From contig JARZZO010000013.1 in NCBI GenBank assembly GCA_030544215.1, positions 27,821,229 to 27,885,228 on the forward strand: a stretch of 64,000 bases of DNA, given 5' to 3'. Source of the DNA: Zantedeschia hybrid cultivar. Its lineage: Eukaryota > Streptophyta > Magnoliopsida > Alismatales > Araceae. The notes beneath the pieces are model-generated. The model did not search any database, was not told where the DNA came from, and saw nothing but the letters and a program-made list of their open reading frames with translations. How positions within the stretch are numbered: position 1 is the stretch's first letter; the number at the start of each line of letters is the position of its first letter. Both the position numbers and the translations under genes were made by a program. This document shows, in pieces, positions 24,192-36,700 of this stretch.

Positions 24192-25740
24192 TGTTAGTTC
24201 TGTATGTCTGTCAAGCCAATCACATGGCTATTCTATATAATATTTTTCTTTTAATAATAATAAAAGAATTGTATTCATTATGTGTGAATCGATTATGACA
24301 TTTCATAGTGAAGTCTGTGAATGTGTGGAATAAAAATTAAATTATGATGAGATAATAAAAAAGAGATTAATCTTCTATAAATTTATATTCTTAATTGTTC
24401 CTAGTCGAAGGATATTTGAGAAGGATATCAAATATCTGATGAGACTAGTACATGTTACTCCTGCTCATAAGATGAGGATGATTAATCTCATAATCACTTG
24501 TGTGGAGATACTCAAGCGAACTTGTAGGTGCTCATTAGAGAATGAGTTTATTGAATTGATTCGACACAAATCCCTAGATGGTAATTTACCTAACCGTCAA
24601 CTACTTAATTCATCATCATATTGGTGTGGTTGGTCATTGGACCAGAGACACCAAAGACATCTTGTTGATGGACTTCTGGGTTTTGACTTTAGCTAAATGA
24701 TTTCTAACCATGGAATCTCAATTAAATAAGTGATTGGATCTAACGAAAAATCTTCAAAGGTGATTGTGTGGTAAATATGCGATCATTTTCTCTTAGTAAT
24801 TAGAGAGAGAATGCTCTATGGTTTGATACCCATAGGTCTCTAGCTAAGGTAGGACAACATATTAAAAAATGTGTTTTCCGATGATGCTTTGAGGCATCCA
24901 ATTAGAGTAACTTAACTAATTAGGGTTTGATAGTTGACGTTACTTAGAATTTTCTAGAGAGCATTGTACACATGAAAGATTATAGTCACGTGGTAACTGA
25001 TGATGGAAGGTTTCTTATGCAGGTTGTTGAACCCCAATGCTTTCTAGGATCATGTGGTGTTGCTTGGCACCCTGCTTGATCGAAAGCTCAATTGATTATC
25101 AAAGATGATATTAATTATGTACTTATTTAATACGAGATATTAAATAAATTACTTTGAGTCAGTAAAGGGTTGTTTGGCTTATTAGGCTCGAAGCTGGACT
25201 GGCACTTGGGCCAGAGGGTTACATGCACAAGGTTCTTAATTGATGGATATTAAGTAAAAATTTATATTATTTTAAGGACTTTTGTGAAAAGTCACACTGA
25301 ATTAATATAAATATATGTTAGAGGGGAACCAAGCTCTCCCTAAGCATGGTCATTCCCCTCTTCTCTCTCCTTGTAGAGGGCACCCCCTTCTGTTTACCTC
25401 ATTTGCTCCATTTGTGCCTCGCCGGAGACGTCATTCGCATGCCACGAGCACCTTGATGAGAAGAAGGGCAAGAGGTCAGGCGGATCCCTTTGGATGAGAA
25501 GTGAGGATGATTTCCCAGCTGGTGAACTACGTGGATACTACTGGAGGTCGATCACTTGCGCAGCTACCAGCATCACTCCACAGAACCGAAGGAATGTAGA
25601 TCTGATTCCACACAAGGTGAAGAATCTTTCTTCCCTAGTTTTATTCTCAAAAAAGGTTCAGGAACACATGGGGATTTTAATTTCTGTTTCATTTCTATTA
25701 TTTATAGTTTTAAAGTACTTATTCCTCTGGAATCCTTATA
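24192..25740 (+). mobile_element. Element J, 5' LTR of a Ty1/copia element
   Basis: About 1549 bp, nearly the length of its relative F (1556 bp). It starts TGTTAGTTCTGTATGTC and carries the block order shared with F, G and H. The end is set by a worn primer site at 25742; the last bases CCTTATA stand where F has CCCAACA. It contains TTAGAGAGAGAATGCTCT at about 24800, the intact form of the site into which B jumped within F. Because the copia body at 49184-53205 continues this element after removal of the insertions, J is read as its 5' LTR. Confidence 0.65.
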
Positions 25741-25741
25741 G

Positions 25742-25753
25742 TGGCACCATAGC
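25742..25753 (+). other. Worn primer binding site, initiator Met tRNA (element J)
   Basis: TGGCACCATAGC, followed by CAGGTTC, differs at three positions from TGGTATCAGAGC. It is the only candidate near the LTR end and fits the copia body found further right. Confidence 0.55.
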
Positions 25754-26226
25754 CAGGTTCCGCCCTGATCAGTTTCTATTCATCTGAAGGTATTTATGTT
25801 TGTTTTCTATGCATCGATTTCTATTTTTTTTGTTAGTTTAATGTTGATTTTGGTTAAACAGGACTGCAGATTCTTTATAGGATACCGAGGGATGACATGG
25901 GCACTGGTCGATGGTGGCTACCTTCCCAAGGTTGGCCTTTATTGGTGGCAACACTATTCTATACGTGTCCTATGGTTTCTGCCCTCGAATAGAAAAATGT
26001 CTATTCGACTAGATGCCTAATTAGTTAGATGTCCAGTTGACTAAACGTTTTGCTCTATTAAATAAAAATTATCCTTAATGAATTTATTAGATAAGCATCT
26101 AGTTAGGTGGACATTTTTTGAGTTAGGAGTCCAACCCTTTGGACGCATATTAGTCCAACAGAAAACTTCACAGATCATTATTAGATAGGGTTTAATGTGA
26201 GACCGAGGCATGCTGTCTCCCCTAGC
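25754..26226 (+). other. Element J leader, left part
   Basis: Non-coding sequence after the primer site, broken at 26227-26231 by the solo LTR F. It resumes at 49184. No open frame of note. Confidence 0.5.
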
Positions 26227-26231
26227 AACCC

Positions 26232-26842
26232 TGTTAGTCTTAGGTGGCCTACAAGCCAATATGACTTTGTAATCTCGTTCATTTATTAATAAAATGACAT
26301 TATATTCATTATGTGTGAATCGTATTAATTATCGTCTCATAATGAAGTCCGTGAATATGTGCGATAGTGATCAGATTATGATGAGATCATACTAATGAGA
26401 CTGATTACTTAAGCACACATATTCTTAATAGTTCCTAGTCGGAGGATATCCGAGAAGGACATCGAATATCCAGATAGACTAGTACAGATTACTCCCGCAC
26501 ATGAGATGAGGGTGACTGATCTCATAGTCACTTGTGTGGAGACACTAAGACGAATCTGTAGGTGCTCATTAGAGAATGAGTTCACTGAACTGATCTGACT
26601 GAATCGCTTGATGGTATTGTACCTCACTGTCAACCAGCTTGATTCTATTGTCGCAGTTACGTGGATGGTCCTCGGACCTGAGACACCAAGGACACCTTGT
26701 CGGTGGACTTCTTTGTTTTGACCTTGGTTTATGAATCTCTAACCACGAGATTCTAAACAACCAAGGATCGGGTACAACGGAATACCATCGAAGGGAATTG
26801 AGTGTCAATAAGGAATCATTCGCTCTCAGTACTTAGAGAGAG
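26232..26842 (+). mobile_element. Solo LTR F, left part (copia-type family)
   Basis: Starts TGTTAGTCTTAGGTGG and is preceded by AACCC (26227-26231). The same five bases follow the right part at 49179-49183. Together the two parts make a 1556-bp LTR with no internal region, i.e. a solo LTR left by recombination between the two LTRs of one element. It is split by LTR B and all that B carries. Confidence 0.88.
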
Positions 26843-28863
26843 TGTAAGGATTGAGGTTTTCGGATCCGGTTATCGGGTCAGTTTTCGGGGTCGGATCCTG
26901 TAGTTCAGGCCCTGATGGGGTTGAGACTTTGTTCTGTTTTGCGTCGAGCCTGCTCGACGCGGTTTAAACGACGTCCATCTATGTAGACGAGTTTTAGGCT
27001 GTGCCACGTGGGCTCCACGTAGGCTGGCCTTGGGTCGCGAGAGTACGGCCCCGGTCATATCGTCTGAATGGTGTCTTGTATGGACGACGCCATTCAGAAT
27101 ACGATCCTGGCTTGTCAGTGTACGGCCCAGTCTTGTCATCTGAAAGATGTCGGGCATGCACGACGCGTTTTATCCAGCTTCTGGTTGACCCGGCGAACCC
27201 TCCTTCCTTTCCCTCATTCCCTCCTTCCTCTCCTCTCTTCCTCCGGCAGCACCGGCGGCCCCTTTCCCCCTCCTTCCTTTTCCTCCCTCTATTTCACCTC
27301 TCCCTCCACTCCAATAACCTCCCAACTCCCACCACTACCACCACCATCTCCTCCGCGGCGTTTTTCTCTCCGGACGGCGGCCGACGTCCTGGTGGAGTAA
27401 CGACGTCCACGGCGGTACCGACGGCGGCGTGGGGCGAGACGGGTTGGCGGCTTGGAGTTAGGAGGAGTTCGAGTAACCGGTAGGGTGACGATCCCCGTAG
27501 TGTTTCATTTAAAAACCATATTTTCCCGCTTTGAAGCATGTTTAGGGGTGTTTCTTGGGATGAAAATACTAAATGCATGTAATGAGAAATTGGGTATTTT
27601 AATGGGTAGTTAGGTTCTTCTCCCCATTCTTCATGTTTTTCGTGTTCTACACGATTTTTGGGGAGGAAATCCCACCCCGTAGATCGGGAGATGCGGAGGA
27701 AGAACCTGTCTGTGATGGTTAAATGGTGTCGGGGGACAGCGACGCCTTTTGGAAAGGCGGCTCCCACCCACGACGCGATTTAGCCCAATAACAGACCCTG
27801 TTTCTAGACTGATGAGCGTCCAGGAACAACGACGCCTTTCAAAAGGCGACTTGCGTGGACGATGCGTTTTAGGCCATTTCCGAGGCCAGTTTTCACATGA
27901 ACCAATTTAGGAGGCTTGAATGGCGTCGGCCTTAGGCGACGCGATTCAAGACAGAATCACATTAATTCATGCTATTAACATATCTTTACACTGTTAGATA
28001 GTTTGGTTAATTGCATGTTTGAAATCGTATTTGAGGATGAGGATTTTTACGTAATCGGATCGCACTGTATTGTGTTTCGTGCGACCGTGGACCTAGAGTG
28101 ATAGTTGTAGCGCTTGCCACCTTGTGTCGGTGTGGGAGGGACACAACGCCGGTGTGGGAGTGGTGGGGTGACGCCTAGAGAGAGGGTCACCTGGTGTACC
28201 CCGGGATTAGCTAGTACCGATGTAGGAGTGGTACCTGTGGAGTGTCACTCGTGCTGGGGGAAGCAGGAACCACCTAGAGCCAGTTTGGCCAGAGTAGCTA
28301 GCGTGCTATCCGAGGGGTTACTGTTTGGTCTCAGCGGGTTGATGTTTTCCCGCGTTCGGCCGTGTGGTTGACATGTTTTACCGAGATGCTAGTTGTAGGT
28401 TCCTTGGTAGTGTGATTCTAGAGTTATGCATGTTACATTTCGAATGCATGTGGTTTATATCGAGATTTAGGAGTAGTGATTACAGCTTTACTTGCTTAAT
28501 TTACCTATATTTGTGTTGCTGCACTTGTGGGTGTGTGAGTGGGCGGTGGGGATCGAAGGATCCTTACTGAGTCTTTTCGTTGAGACTCACCCCTGCAGTT
28601 TTCAAGTGAGGGTTCCAGGCAGGCTTAGCGAGGAGAGTGCTGCCTTGGGTTGCGCGCCAGCAGGCGTTGCTCTAGGGTATGCCCCGACATAGTGGTTATT
28701 TTATTTTCTGGCCTGCACGCTTAATTATTTCTTTTCAGTTGGAGTATGTAATTATTTGCTGTGTCGAGTCGCATTGTAATAACTTTTAATTCTTGCACTT
28801 CCTTTTTAATTTAATACGATGTGAATGTTTAGTTTAGTTTATCATTTATTTCCCAGACTTATC
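26843..28863 (+). mobile_element. Solo LTR B, left part (Tekay/Del)
   Basis: Same LTR family as element A (TGTAAGGATTGAGG start). It is preceded by GAGAG (26838-26842), and the same bases follow its right part (48229-48233). With the right part it totals about 2104 bp, some 90 bp shorter than in A because one palindromic sub-repeat is missing near 27870. It has no internal region, so it is a solo LTR. It is split by element C. Confidence 0.93.
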
Positions 28864-30598
28864 TGTAGGCGCCCGGAACGTCCCCCTCCGCGGCTGTGCA
28901 GCACCCGCGGGGCCTCGGCGTTGGGGGTTTCTCCGTTCGTCTTAGCACTGTGGCGATTTAAAGGGGGTTAGAAATAAAGGATGTGATCGCCAGGAGCATT
29001 ACCTTACGGTCCCTGTGCTCCGCAGGATGGTGGGGATGTGATCGCGTTTTGTAGGAGCGGGAGATGCTGGTTCCTCCTTCTCTTCCTCCGGCCGGCCAGA
29101 GGAGGAGAGCTCGGTAGTGCACGCGCAGAATCTGGTAAGAGCCCCTGAAAAGAAAAGACAGACAAAGAAAAGACAATAACCCAATTAGAACTGTGACATG
29201 TAGGATCCGTTCATGCAAACATAAAAAATAACTAAAATTAGAGGGAAACGCACCGGATGGGTGTTTGGGAGGGAAGGTGACCATATGTTATGGCCACCCA
29301 CCTCCCGATTTTTGTTTGAAACCTCTGGGGGTAAAAGGTGCTAAGTCATCCTAGGATGTATGCATGCAGATAAGTGCTCGTGTGTGAAGAGTGAAATGAT
29401 GTGTTGAAGGTAAAATAGAGTGAAAGAGAGAGGATGTTACGGCATTGATGGAAATTGGAAATGCAATGAAGTAAAAAGGGTGAAACAGTAAAAGATGGTT
29501 AGGAAGACGAGCCCATTTGGAGTGACGTTCCTCCTGAAACAGCCTTCTGACTTTTTGCCCGCTTGCCAGTCTCCTCTGAGCCTTCCTTCCAAGAAGCCAC
29601 CTCTTAACCTCAGAAAATCCTTAACCCCAAATCCTCCTTTAACCCGAAGTCCTTAACCCCTTGCTCGAGAGGATGTGGGGGGTTTAAATAGGCGAAGGAA
29701 AAAGGGGAGAAAACAGGGGTCTAAATCCCCGTAAATCACCCTTCAACCAATAGGGAGTGGTCAAGGGTTGGAGGTAGTGGACGCGGCAGTCGCCGGAGTG
29801 GGGAGTGGTCGGAGTAGTGGGGACGTGGGCGGCGAGTAGAGGAGATCGTGGGGAAGACGGGGTCAAAAAGGTGGTTAAGGAGTGGACGGCCAGGTGACAT
29901 GCCTTCCACTCTTGCGGTGGAAGGCGACCCGGCTGGCCTTCGAAGGGAGTGGAAGGCGAGGGGTGGCCTTCGAAGGAGGTGGAAGGCAAGGGGTGGCCTT
30001 CGAAGGCGGTGGAAGGCAAGGGGTTGGCCTTCTACGAAAAGGTGAAAAAAATGTGGCCAAAAGGTGGACGGCAAGGTGGTTGGCCTTCGAAGGGGGTAGA
30101 AGGCGGGGGGTGGCCTTCGAAGGCGGTGGAAGGCAAGGGGTTGGCCTTCTACGAAAAGGTGAAAAAAAGGTGGCCAAAAGGTGGACGGCAAGGTGGTTGG
30201 CCTTCGAAGGGGGTAGAAGGCGGGGGGTGGCCTTCGAAGGTGGTGGAAGGCAAGGGGTTGGCCTTCCACGAAAAGGTGGCTAAAAGTGGAAAAGGTGGAA
30301 AAAAGGTGGAAGGCAAGGTAGCTGGCCTTCCAAGGGTGTAGAAGGCGGGGGGTGGCCTTCGAAGGTGGTGGAAGGCGAGGGGTGGCCTTCGAAGGGGGTG
30401 GAAGGCGGACTGGCTGGCCTTCCACGGAAAAGGTGGCTAGAGTCGGGATTTGGTTAATGGGCCTAGCTGGTAGTGGGCTGAGATGGCTCAAATGAGGGGA
30501 TTTATGATGATGGGCTGATGATGGAGGGGATTTATGATGATGGACTGATGATGGAGGGGATTTATGACCAAAAGGGTGGTCCAAAATCGGTGTCTACA
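28864..30598 (-). repeat. Element C 3' LTR
   Basis: 1735 bp; lies at the left because the element reads on minus. On its own strand it starts TGTAGACACCGATTTTGG and ends GGGCGCCTACA. A tandem array with a 117-bp period occupies about 29945-30420. Confidence 0.95.
29945..30420. repeat. Palindromic tandem repeat inside the element C LTR
   Basis: Higher-order unit of 117 bp (for example starts at 30061 and 30178) built from smaller palindromes: GGCCTTCGAAGG followed by GGTGGAAGGC. The same array is present in the other LTR at 47487-47962. The long open frames reported by any gene finder across it (both strands, up to 282 codons) are repeat artefacts. Confidence 0.9.
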
Positions 30599-30612
30599 AA
30601 TGCCCCTCCGGG
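30599..30612 (-). other. Polypurine tract (element C)
   Basis: On the minus strand GGAGGGGCATT directly precedes the LTR start TGTAGACACC. The same arrangement recurs at 58696 in element K. Confidence 0.75.
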
Positions 30613-31190
30613 ACACCTGTTTTGCAGTGGAATGGAATGGAATGATAAATAGGTGTTCCGGAAATCGAAACTGATTTTGGACCGCCCGGAAAAGGGATGA
30701 GCTATCCCCAGGGATGACATGCGAATGCGGCAAATGCATGGAAGCTAACCATTTGAGTTGCAAGAGTGATTTAAGAAAATGGACAAAGTTCAGTACTAGA
30801 GAATCACAGTCCGTGGGACCCCCGGGTGCTGGGACCGCGAGGCCTTGGCGTACCAGAATACAGCGATCTGGCCCAAGGGGATCTCGAGCATGAAAGGTGT
30901 AGGAGTGTGACTTGAAGAACTCTCAACACAACGGGCGCGCGGTGGCCTAGCGCATCATGGGATCGCCAAGTGAGAGACTCTCAAGCGCACTTGCTGAAAA
31001 AAAGGGAGAAAGGGGTCTTGCAAATCAAAGGCTAACAAACGCACAATTGTCGGACTCATAGATCAACAATGGATTAAGCAGAGTGATAAGTTATGGTCAT
31101 TGCCCCTAGGGCGAGGGTGGATGCTTATGTAAAATGCATGCTGGGTTGAAATTTAGAAAAACAAATTCCTAATGCAATTCCTAATGCAAA

Positions 31191-31297
31191 CAGGAGGGAT
31201 TTATTGGCCAATCGAATAACTTGGAGAATATAGACTCCTCATTGTTTTGTTTAAAGAGGAACTCAGAGTCTATACGCCCGAAGTTATTAGCCTCCTG
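31191..31297. repeat. Inverted repeat, 107-nt stem-loop
   Basis: Ends CAGGAGG and CCTCCTG. Inner arms AATAACTT...TATAGACTC on the left pair with GAGTCTATA...AAGTTATT on the right, with a loop of about 28 bases. It is in the non-coding end of element C. Confidence 0.7.
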
Positions 31298-31423
31298 TGT
31301 CTTCAATCCTACTTGCTTCGGATTCCCTGCAGCTGCAAGAACGCACATCAGCGACGTCCACATTTTTCAATAATGACAATATTACATTTCAAATTGCAGG
31401 AAGATAAGAAGCAGATATTTTGT

Positions 31424-31498
31424 TTCGAGTCGAAGCCGATATGGAAGATATGGCCATTCTATCGGTAGAATGCCAATCCTATATGGTTTCGACTCGAA
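31424..31498. repeat. Inverted repeat, 75-nt near-complete hairpin
   Basis: Left arm TTCGAGTCGAA...ATATGG pairs with CTATATGGTTTCGACTCGAA. An inner stem ATTCTA-TCGG-TAGAAT closes on a four-base loop. The shape resembles a small-RNA precursor or a structural RNA element; nothing shows that it is processed. Confidence 0.7.
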
Positions 31499-31822
31499 TT
31501 CTGAGATGGGCCATTAAATTCATGGATCATGGTAGTCTCTTTAATTGTGGGGTGAGGTTACCCCCTTGGAGAGAGGGGGGAAAAGGCCTCTTGTTTTCTC
31601 GTGGATGGTTTTGCTTTCAAAGTGATGGACGGCCAAGGGGCTTGCCTTCCACGAAAAGGTGGAAGACAAAGTGCATGCGGTCCACAAAAGGGGGAAAGGA
31701 ATGGGATGTGGATGCCTCTCCGTCTTTTGTGGAGTGTGGGAAGTGTTGAGGTTATCCCGAGATGATAAAAGGGTTGTTGTCGCGGGGTCTTCTTCCAGAA
31801 CTTCAACTTTTCCTGTTCAAGA

Positions 31823-33209
31823 ATGGCCTCGTCTCCTACTTGTGCTGCCAGAGGGCCTGGAGTTCTGTCTGATGTGGATGGCCACCTGAGCAACCTGGTG
31901 GCCCACGAACAGGTAGGCTAGGACCTTTATTTGCTTGCCTCGTCTCTTTTCTTCTTTTTTGTTGATTTTTTGGGTTACCTTGCAGCCCCTCCCAAAGTTC
32001 CCTGACGCTAGGCATACCCGCAAGTATGCATGGCTCGCGGCCCTATTGGAAGTGATCACACTAAGCATGAGGGTGTTCATGCATCGATGGAACCTGACAC
32101 GCTCTATCGTGTTTGCCAAATGGTTTACTGCCATCCACTGGCATTGGGAAGGATTGGGTGCGCTGCTGGAATTATGGCATCCGGGGACCCACACCTTTGT
32201 CTTCAGGGAGTTCGAGGCAACAGTCTTGCTGGAGGAGGTGGAGACTTTCTATGGTTGGGAGGGTCTAGCTGCCGGTGATCCTTCTGGCTTGCCTTCTTGG
32301 GAAGAGACCTTCGCTGACATTGTCCGGGATAAACGGGAGGCATGCCGTATGACCAAAAGCCGAGGGATCCTTGTTGACCGTCTTGCATACTGGCTGATCC
32401 GAGAAATTAAGCGCAAGGTGGTCGAACCTGAAAGACTGATGCGAGGTTTGTGCTTGGTTCTTGGGGGAGTCCTGTGGTTCCCCACTACAGGCTCGGTGCT
32501 TGAAAAGGAATATGTGAGCGTGCTGAACCTACTGCAGAGAGGCCACTCTCTTGCCCCGGTGATCTTGTCACACCTGTACGGGGGGCTCAGCCATATGAGC
32601 ATGGGGCGATCTGCGAGAGGAAGTCTGTTCACTTTGCAACTATGGATGGAAATGCATGTATCCTTTGACTTCGATGAAAGTGTGACTTCTGCCTCGAGGA
32701 TATTTCAGCACAGTGCGTGGTATCCTGCACGCTCACTTCTTGGCCCTGAGGATCAAGTCAGGTGTCTCACAGCTCATCTGAAGACGCGGGATGACTGGCG
32801 TGATTACCTAAACTTCCTGCCTGTAGAGAAATTCATATTTGTTCCAATGGTCCTTCGAAGCATGGAGTTCACCACGAGGGCTTCTCGTGACCGCGAGCTA
32901 TGGCTGATTGGCCCCGATGAGTTGGTTGTGTATCAGGGGCATCGCTGCCATCTCCAGATCGGCATTCCCAGACAAGTACCATTCCCTGCCTTATATGACA
33001 CCCTGATCATCCCGCGACACACTGGGTACGCGAGAGAGGTTCAGGCCATAGACCGGCTCCGACGTGCATGGCGGCGTCATTCCAGGTTCACCAAGGCACA
33101 TCTTGACGTAGCAGAGACTTCAGAGGAAGTCACAAAATATGTAGGCTACTTGGCCAACATCCGTCCTGCTGTCTGTGCCTTTTTTATGGGGCGCAGAGCG
33201 TTAGAATAA
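31823..33209 (+). CDS. Element C antisense gene 1, intact two-exon gene of unknown function
   Basis: Exon 1 31823-31912 (ATGGCC start), intron 31913-31985 (GT...TTGCAG, 73 bp, phase 0), exon 2 31986-33209, ending in TAA; 437 residues. The protein has a weak likeness to plant-mobile-domain and related retrotransposon proteins: an aromatic-rich core (FAKWFTAIHWHWEGLGALLE, about residues 75-95) and an LSHLYGGLSH block followed by FTLQLWMEMH around residue 230-255. That likeness is from memory of the family, not a search. No signal peptide or membrane segment is evident. It lies on the strand opposite gag-pol, between pol and the 3' LTR, where some Tat elements carry extra genes. Upstream continuation without the first exon would lack an ATG, which supports the splice. 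Function unknown. Confidence 0.72.
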
Positions 33210-33311
33210 TGTAGCCTTTCAATTTCTCAAAGAATAATATCAAATCTTTTGAAATTCTTTTCACACACATGTGAGCAATCTGCCTCCTAACCCTCTGTTT
33301 GACTGACTATT

Positions 33312-33670
33312 GGACGGCCGACTCCTGGACGTCCGAGCGAGCGGACGGCCCGCACGTGGCCGTCTGTGTCGGCCATGCGTCGGTGGACGGCCAACGAATG
33401 GCCGTCCACGCCAGCGGACGGCCAGTGCGTGGCCGTCCGTGCACTGACGGACGGCCAGCGAATGGCCGTCCACTCCCGCGGACGGCCAGTGCGTGGCCGT
33501 CCGTGCGCTGGCGGACGGCCAGCGCATGGCCGTCCACTCCCGCGGACGGCCAGTGCGTGGCCGTCCGTGTAGGTGGACGGCCAGCGCGTGGCCGTCCGTG
33601 TCGGCCACGCGCCGGCGGACGGCCAGCTTATGGCCGTCCACGTCAGTGGACGGCCATGCCAAGGCCGTCC
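33312..33670. repeat. Hairpin array downstream of antisense gene 1
   Basis: Units of 36-43 bp, each a perfect 9-bp stem with a 5-base loop: GGACGGCCA-N5-TGGCCGTCC. Eight perfect units and some partial ones. Loops vary (GTGCG, GCGAA, GCGCA, CTTAT type) while the stems do not. The same stem is used in the leader of this element at 46034-46312. Confidence 0.95.
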
Positions 33671-33764
33671 TCTCGGGGTTTAAGAGGAGTTAACCCGGCA
33701 CTTCTCTTCTTTCTCTTTGCTCTTCTTCTTCTCTTTCGTTCCCCAACCTTCGAACTCTCCCTCC

Positions 33765-36700
33765 ATGGCGAGGGTATGGCTCCCCCGTGCTCTTAGGAGG
33801 AGGAGGGCCGGCGGCGACGACGGCGCGGGCTGCAGCGGCGGCGGCGGTGGCGGAGACGAGGTCGTCCGCGGAGGTGACGCCGAGGATATCCGCGGCGGCG
33901 AAGAGGAGGCTCTTAGCAGCGGCAGCGGTGGCGGTGGCGATGCCGGAGAGGAAGGAGAAGAGGAGGAAGGCACGACGGCGGCAGCGCCGGAGGATGAGGG
34001 GGACGACAGTGGTGATGGTGAGGAGGAAGAAGGAGACGGTGACGGAGAGGACGGTGGCAACGGGGAGGCGCCCCCGAAGAAGAAGGTAAGTTTTTTTTTT
34101 TTTTTTTTTGAAGCATGGGGAGGGAAGGTCGACGGGGCCGCCGTCTGTCCAGGTGGACGGCGGACGAACCCGCCGTCCGTCCTCGCGGATGGCGGACGGG
34201 CCCGCCGTCCGTCCGCGCGGACGGCGGACGGACCCGCCGTCCGTCCTCGCGGACGGCGGACGGGCCCGCCGTCCGTCCTCGCGGACGGCGGACGGGCCAG
34301 CCGTCCGTCCGCGCGGACGGCGGACGGGCTCGCCGTCCGTCCGCGCGGACGGCGGACGGGCCCGCCGTCCGTCCGCGCGGACGGCGGACGGGCCCGCCGT
34401 CCGCCCGTGCGGACGGCGGACTGGCCTGTCGTCTGCCAGGCTGGGCGGCAGGCCGCCCCGTCGTCCGGCCAGGTGGAGGCTCAATTGCTTATGCCCTTAT
34501 TTTCTGATGTTTGGATTTTTCAGGGTATTCAGAGGGTTCGAGGGCGTGTTTCATGGGAACTGGTCTGGGCCTGGTACCACGCCCTGCCTGATCAGCTCGT
34601 CTTCCAAGTGGATGCCTTCGGGTTCGGGCCGCTGTTCCGGGTCCGTCCGTTCATGGTGGATGCGCCCTTCCTAGTAGCTCTCAGGGAGCGCTGGGATGAC
34701 AGATGCAGGGCCTTCGTCATGCCTTGGGGCCACATGTTGCCTACGCTGGAGGACGTCTCCTTCTTGACAGGCCTGCCGGTCATTGGAGATCCAGTGGTGG
34801 GTCCCGAGCTTAGGGATTACAGGCAGTTGTCCGATCGACTCCTAGGCGAGGGATACTACAGGATGCAGGGAGCGCTGTCTCACATACCCCTTGGGCACTT
34901 TGCCCGATCGGTGGGGTTGAGCCGGGTGCGGTGGATGCCGAGCGAGACCTTAGAGGCCTTCTCAGAGAGAGTGGAGACGCTCCTAGACTTGGATGGCCGA
35001 TCGGATGACGAGAACTTGCGGATCTTTCTCTTGTTCTTCTTCGGAAGGCTGCTATTTGCCACAGCTTCAGATAGAGTTAATCTGAAGTATCTGCCGCTGC
35101 TGGAGGACCTCCAGGCAGCGAAGAAGATGGCGTGGGGAGCTGCCATGCTGGGCCATCTTTTCTCCCACCTGGTAGGCTACCGCCAGGGCTCTGGTAACTT
35201 GGGTGGGTTCACCCCTTTTCTCCAGGTAATCCTCTTGGCTGTGGTTTTCCATCTTTACTTATGTTAACTGGTACTGACTATGTTGTCTCTTGCAGATCTG
35301 GGGTTACACCCGCTTTCCCATCGGCCGAGGGAATGTATCCGCGGACCGCGAGGGATTGACCCCTTTGATGGCGCGGTGGGAGGTGATCCGGGACTATCGC
35401 CCGGTGACGTACCGTGTGGAGGACATCCGTGGTCAGCTTGACACATTCCCTCCTCATATGGTGAGTGACTTGAAGCATATGTGCATCCGAGATGATTAGG
35501 TCTAACTCTTTTGTTCCATCCAGGTGGTGTGGATGCCATACGCGGAGGAGGATCTGGCCGATCAGCCGTGGGTGTCCCAGAGCCTTTCTCAGTTCCGGCG
35601 GGAGGTGCCCCTGCTGTGCGTGAATATTTGTGACGGCCTCTTTGTCCGGATGGCGTACCGCACATGGGGATGGCATCAGCCTCTACTCGCTTACCCAGAC
35701 CATCCCGATATGAACCGAGGTCGCCGCCGATCTTCTACTATTGGTCAGGATTGGCGAGTGGTGAGGCGGGCTGAGATCGCCATATGGCACCGCACCGGGG
35801 ATGCCCTGCAGGAGGACAAGTCCCTACGAAATAGCTTCAAGTACATGGGAGATTATTCCCGGCGGTACTCAAACCGCATGTTTCTGGATACACGGCGGGT
35901 ACGTTACTTCAACCCTTCAGTTTCTCGTACTTGGATTCTCCATGGGCTAATTTTGGTGATTTTCCTGTAACAGATGCCCGAGACTGAGGCCATCCAGATC
36001 CTAAAGAGCCAGAATGAGCTTCTGGTTCTGCAGACGAGCGATCTGTTTACCCAGATCAGAGAATTGGTAAGAAATCTGATTTCTGAATTAGGATGTGATA
36101 TTGCCCGCCCTATCTTTGCAAAAAAACTTTGTGACGCAGAGAGAGGCGCTAATCCGCCATGGGCTGCGAGGGGATCCAGGTGCGGGCTCATCAACCCAAG
36201 GGCCAGCTGCTCCGGTTGATTGTGAGACGAGATTGCAGGATGCCCTCCGCCGGGCGGAGGCCCGGGAGGCTGATTTGGCACAGCAGGTAAGATTTGCTCT
36301 GCCCTTTGTGTTATGATGATTGAACATGTCTGACCCTAAGTTTCTTCCTCTTTTGCAGCGCCAGGAATTGGAGGCCGCTTTGGCAAGGGCGCAGGAGTTG
36401 GAGAACCTCAACCAGCAGTTGAGGGACCAGGTTTTGGAGGAACGGGCGGCTCGGGCCAGAGCGAGCGAGGGATCCCACCCGGACGTGTACTGGGAGGGTA
36501 AGATGGCTGGCCTGCAGGAGGAGCTGGCGAGGTCGCAGACAGAGGTACGGGAGCTTGATTTCAAGTACCGAACCTTGTGGGACCGGGTGATGAAGAAGGG
36601 GCGAGAACGAGCTATGAGATCCAGCGTTCAGAGTCCAGGAGCTCGTCCCCCTATTCCTGCCCCGTCAGCCGGCCAGGCCCCTGCTGGGAGCTCTGTCTTC

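Larger units (their letters stand above)
30613..31822 (-). other. Element C non-coding region between LTR and antisense gene 1
   Basis: About 1.2 kb without a credible reading frame. It contains two strong stem-loops listed separately and probably the promoter of the antisense gene on +, but I could not single out a TATA box. Confidence 0.5.

Noticed and set aside
29736..30584. Open frames of up to 282 codons in the element C LTR and their copies at 47278-48126
   Set aside because: They follow the tandem palindromic array; composition and repetition explain them. Present on both strands.
33312..33670. CRISPR array
   Set aside because: Regular units with variable loops look superficially similar, but the spacers are 5 bases, the repeat is a perfect palindrome, and the context is a plant retrotransposon.
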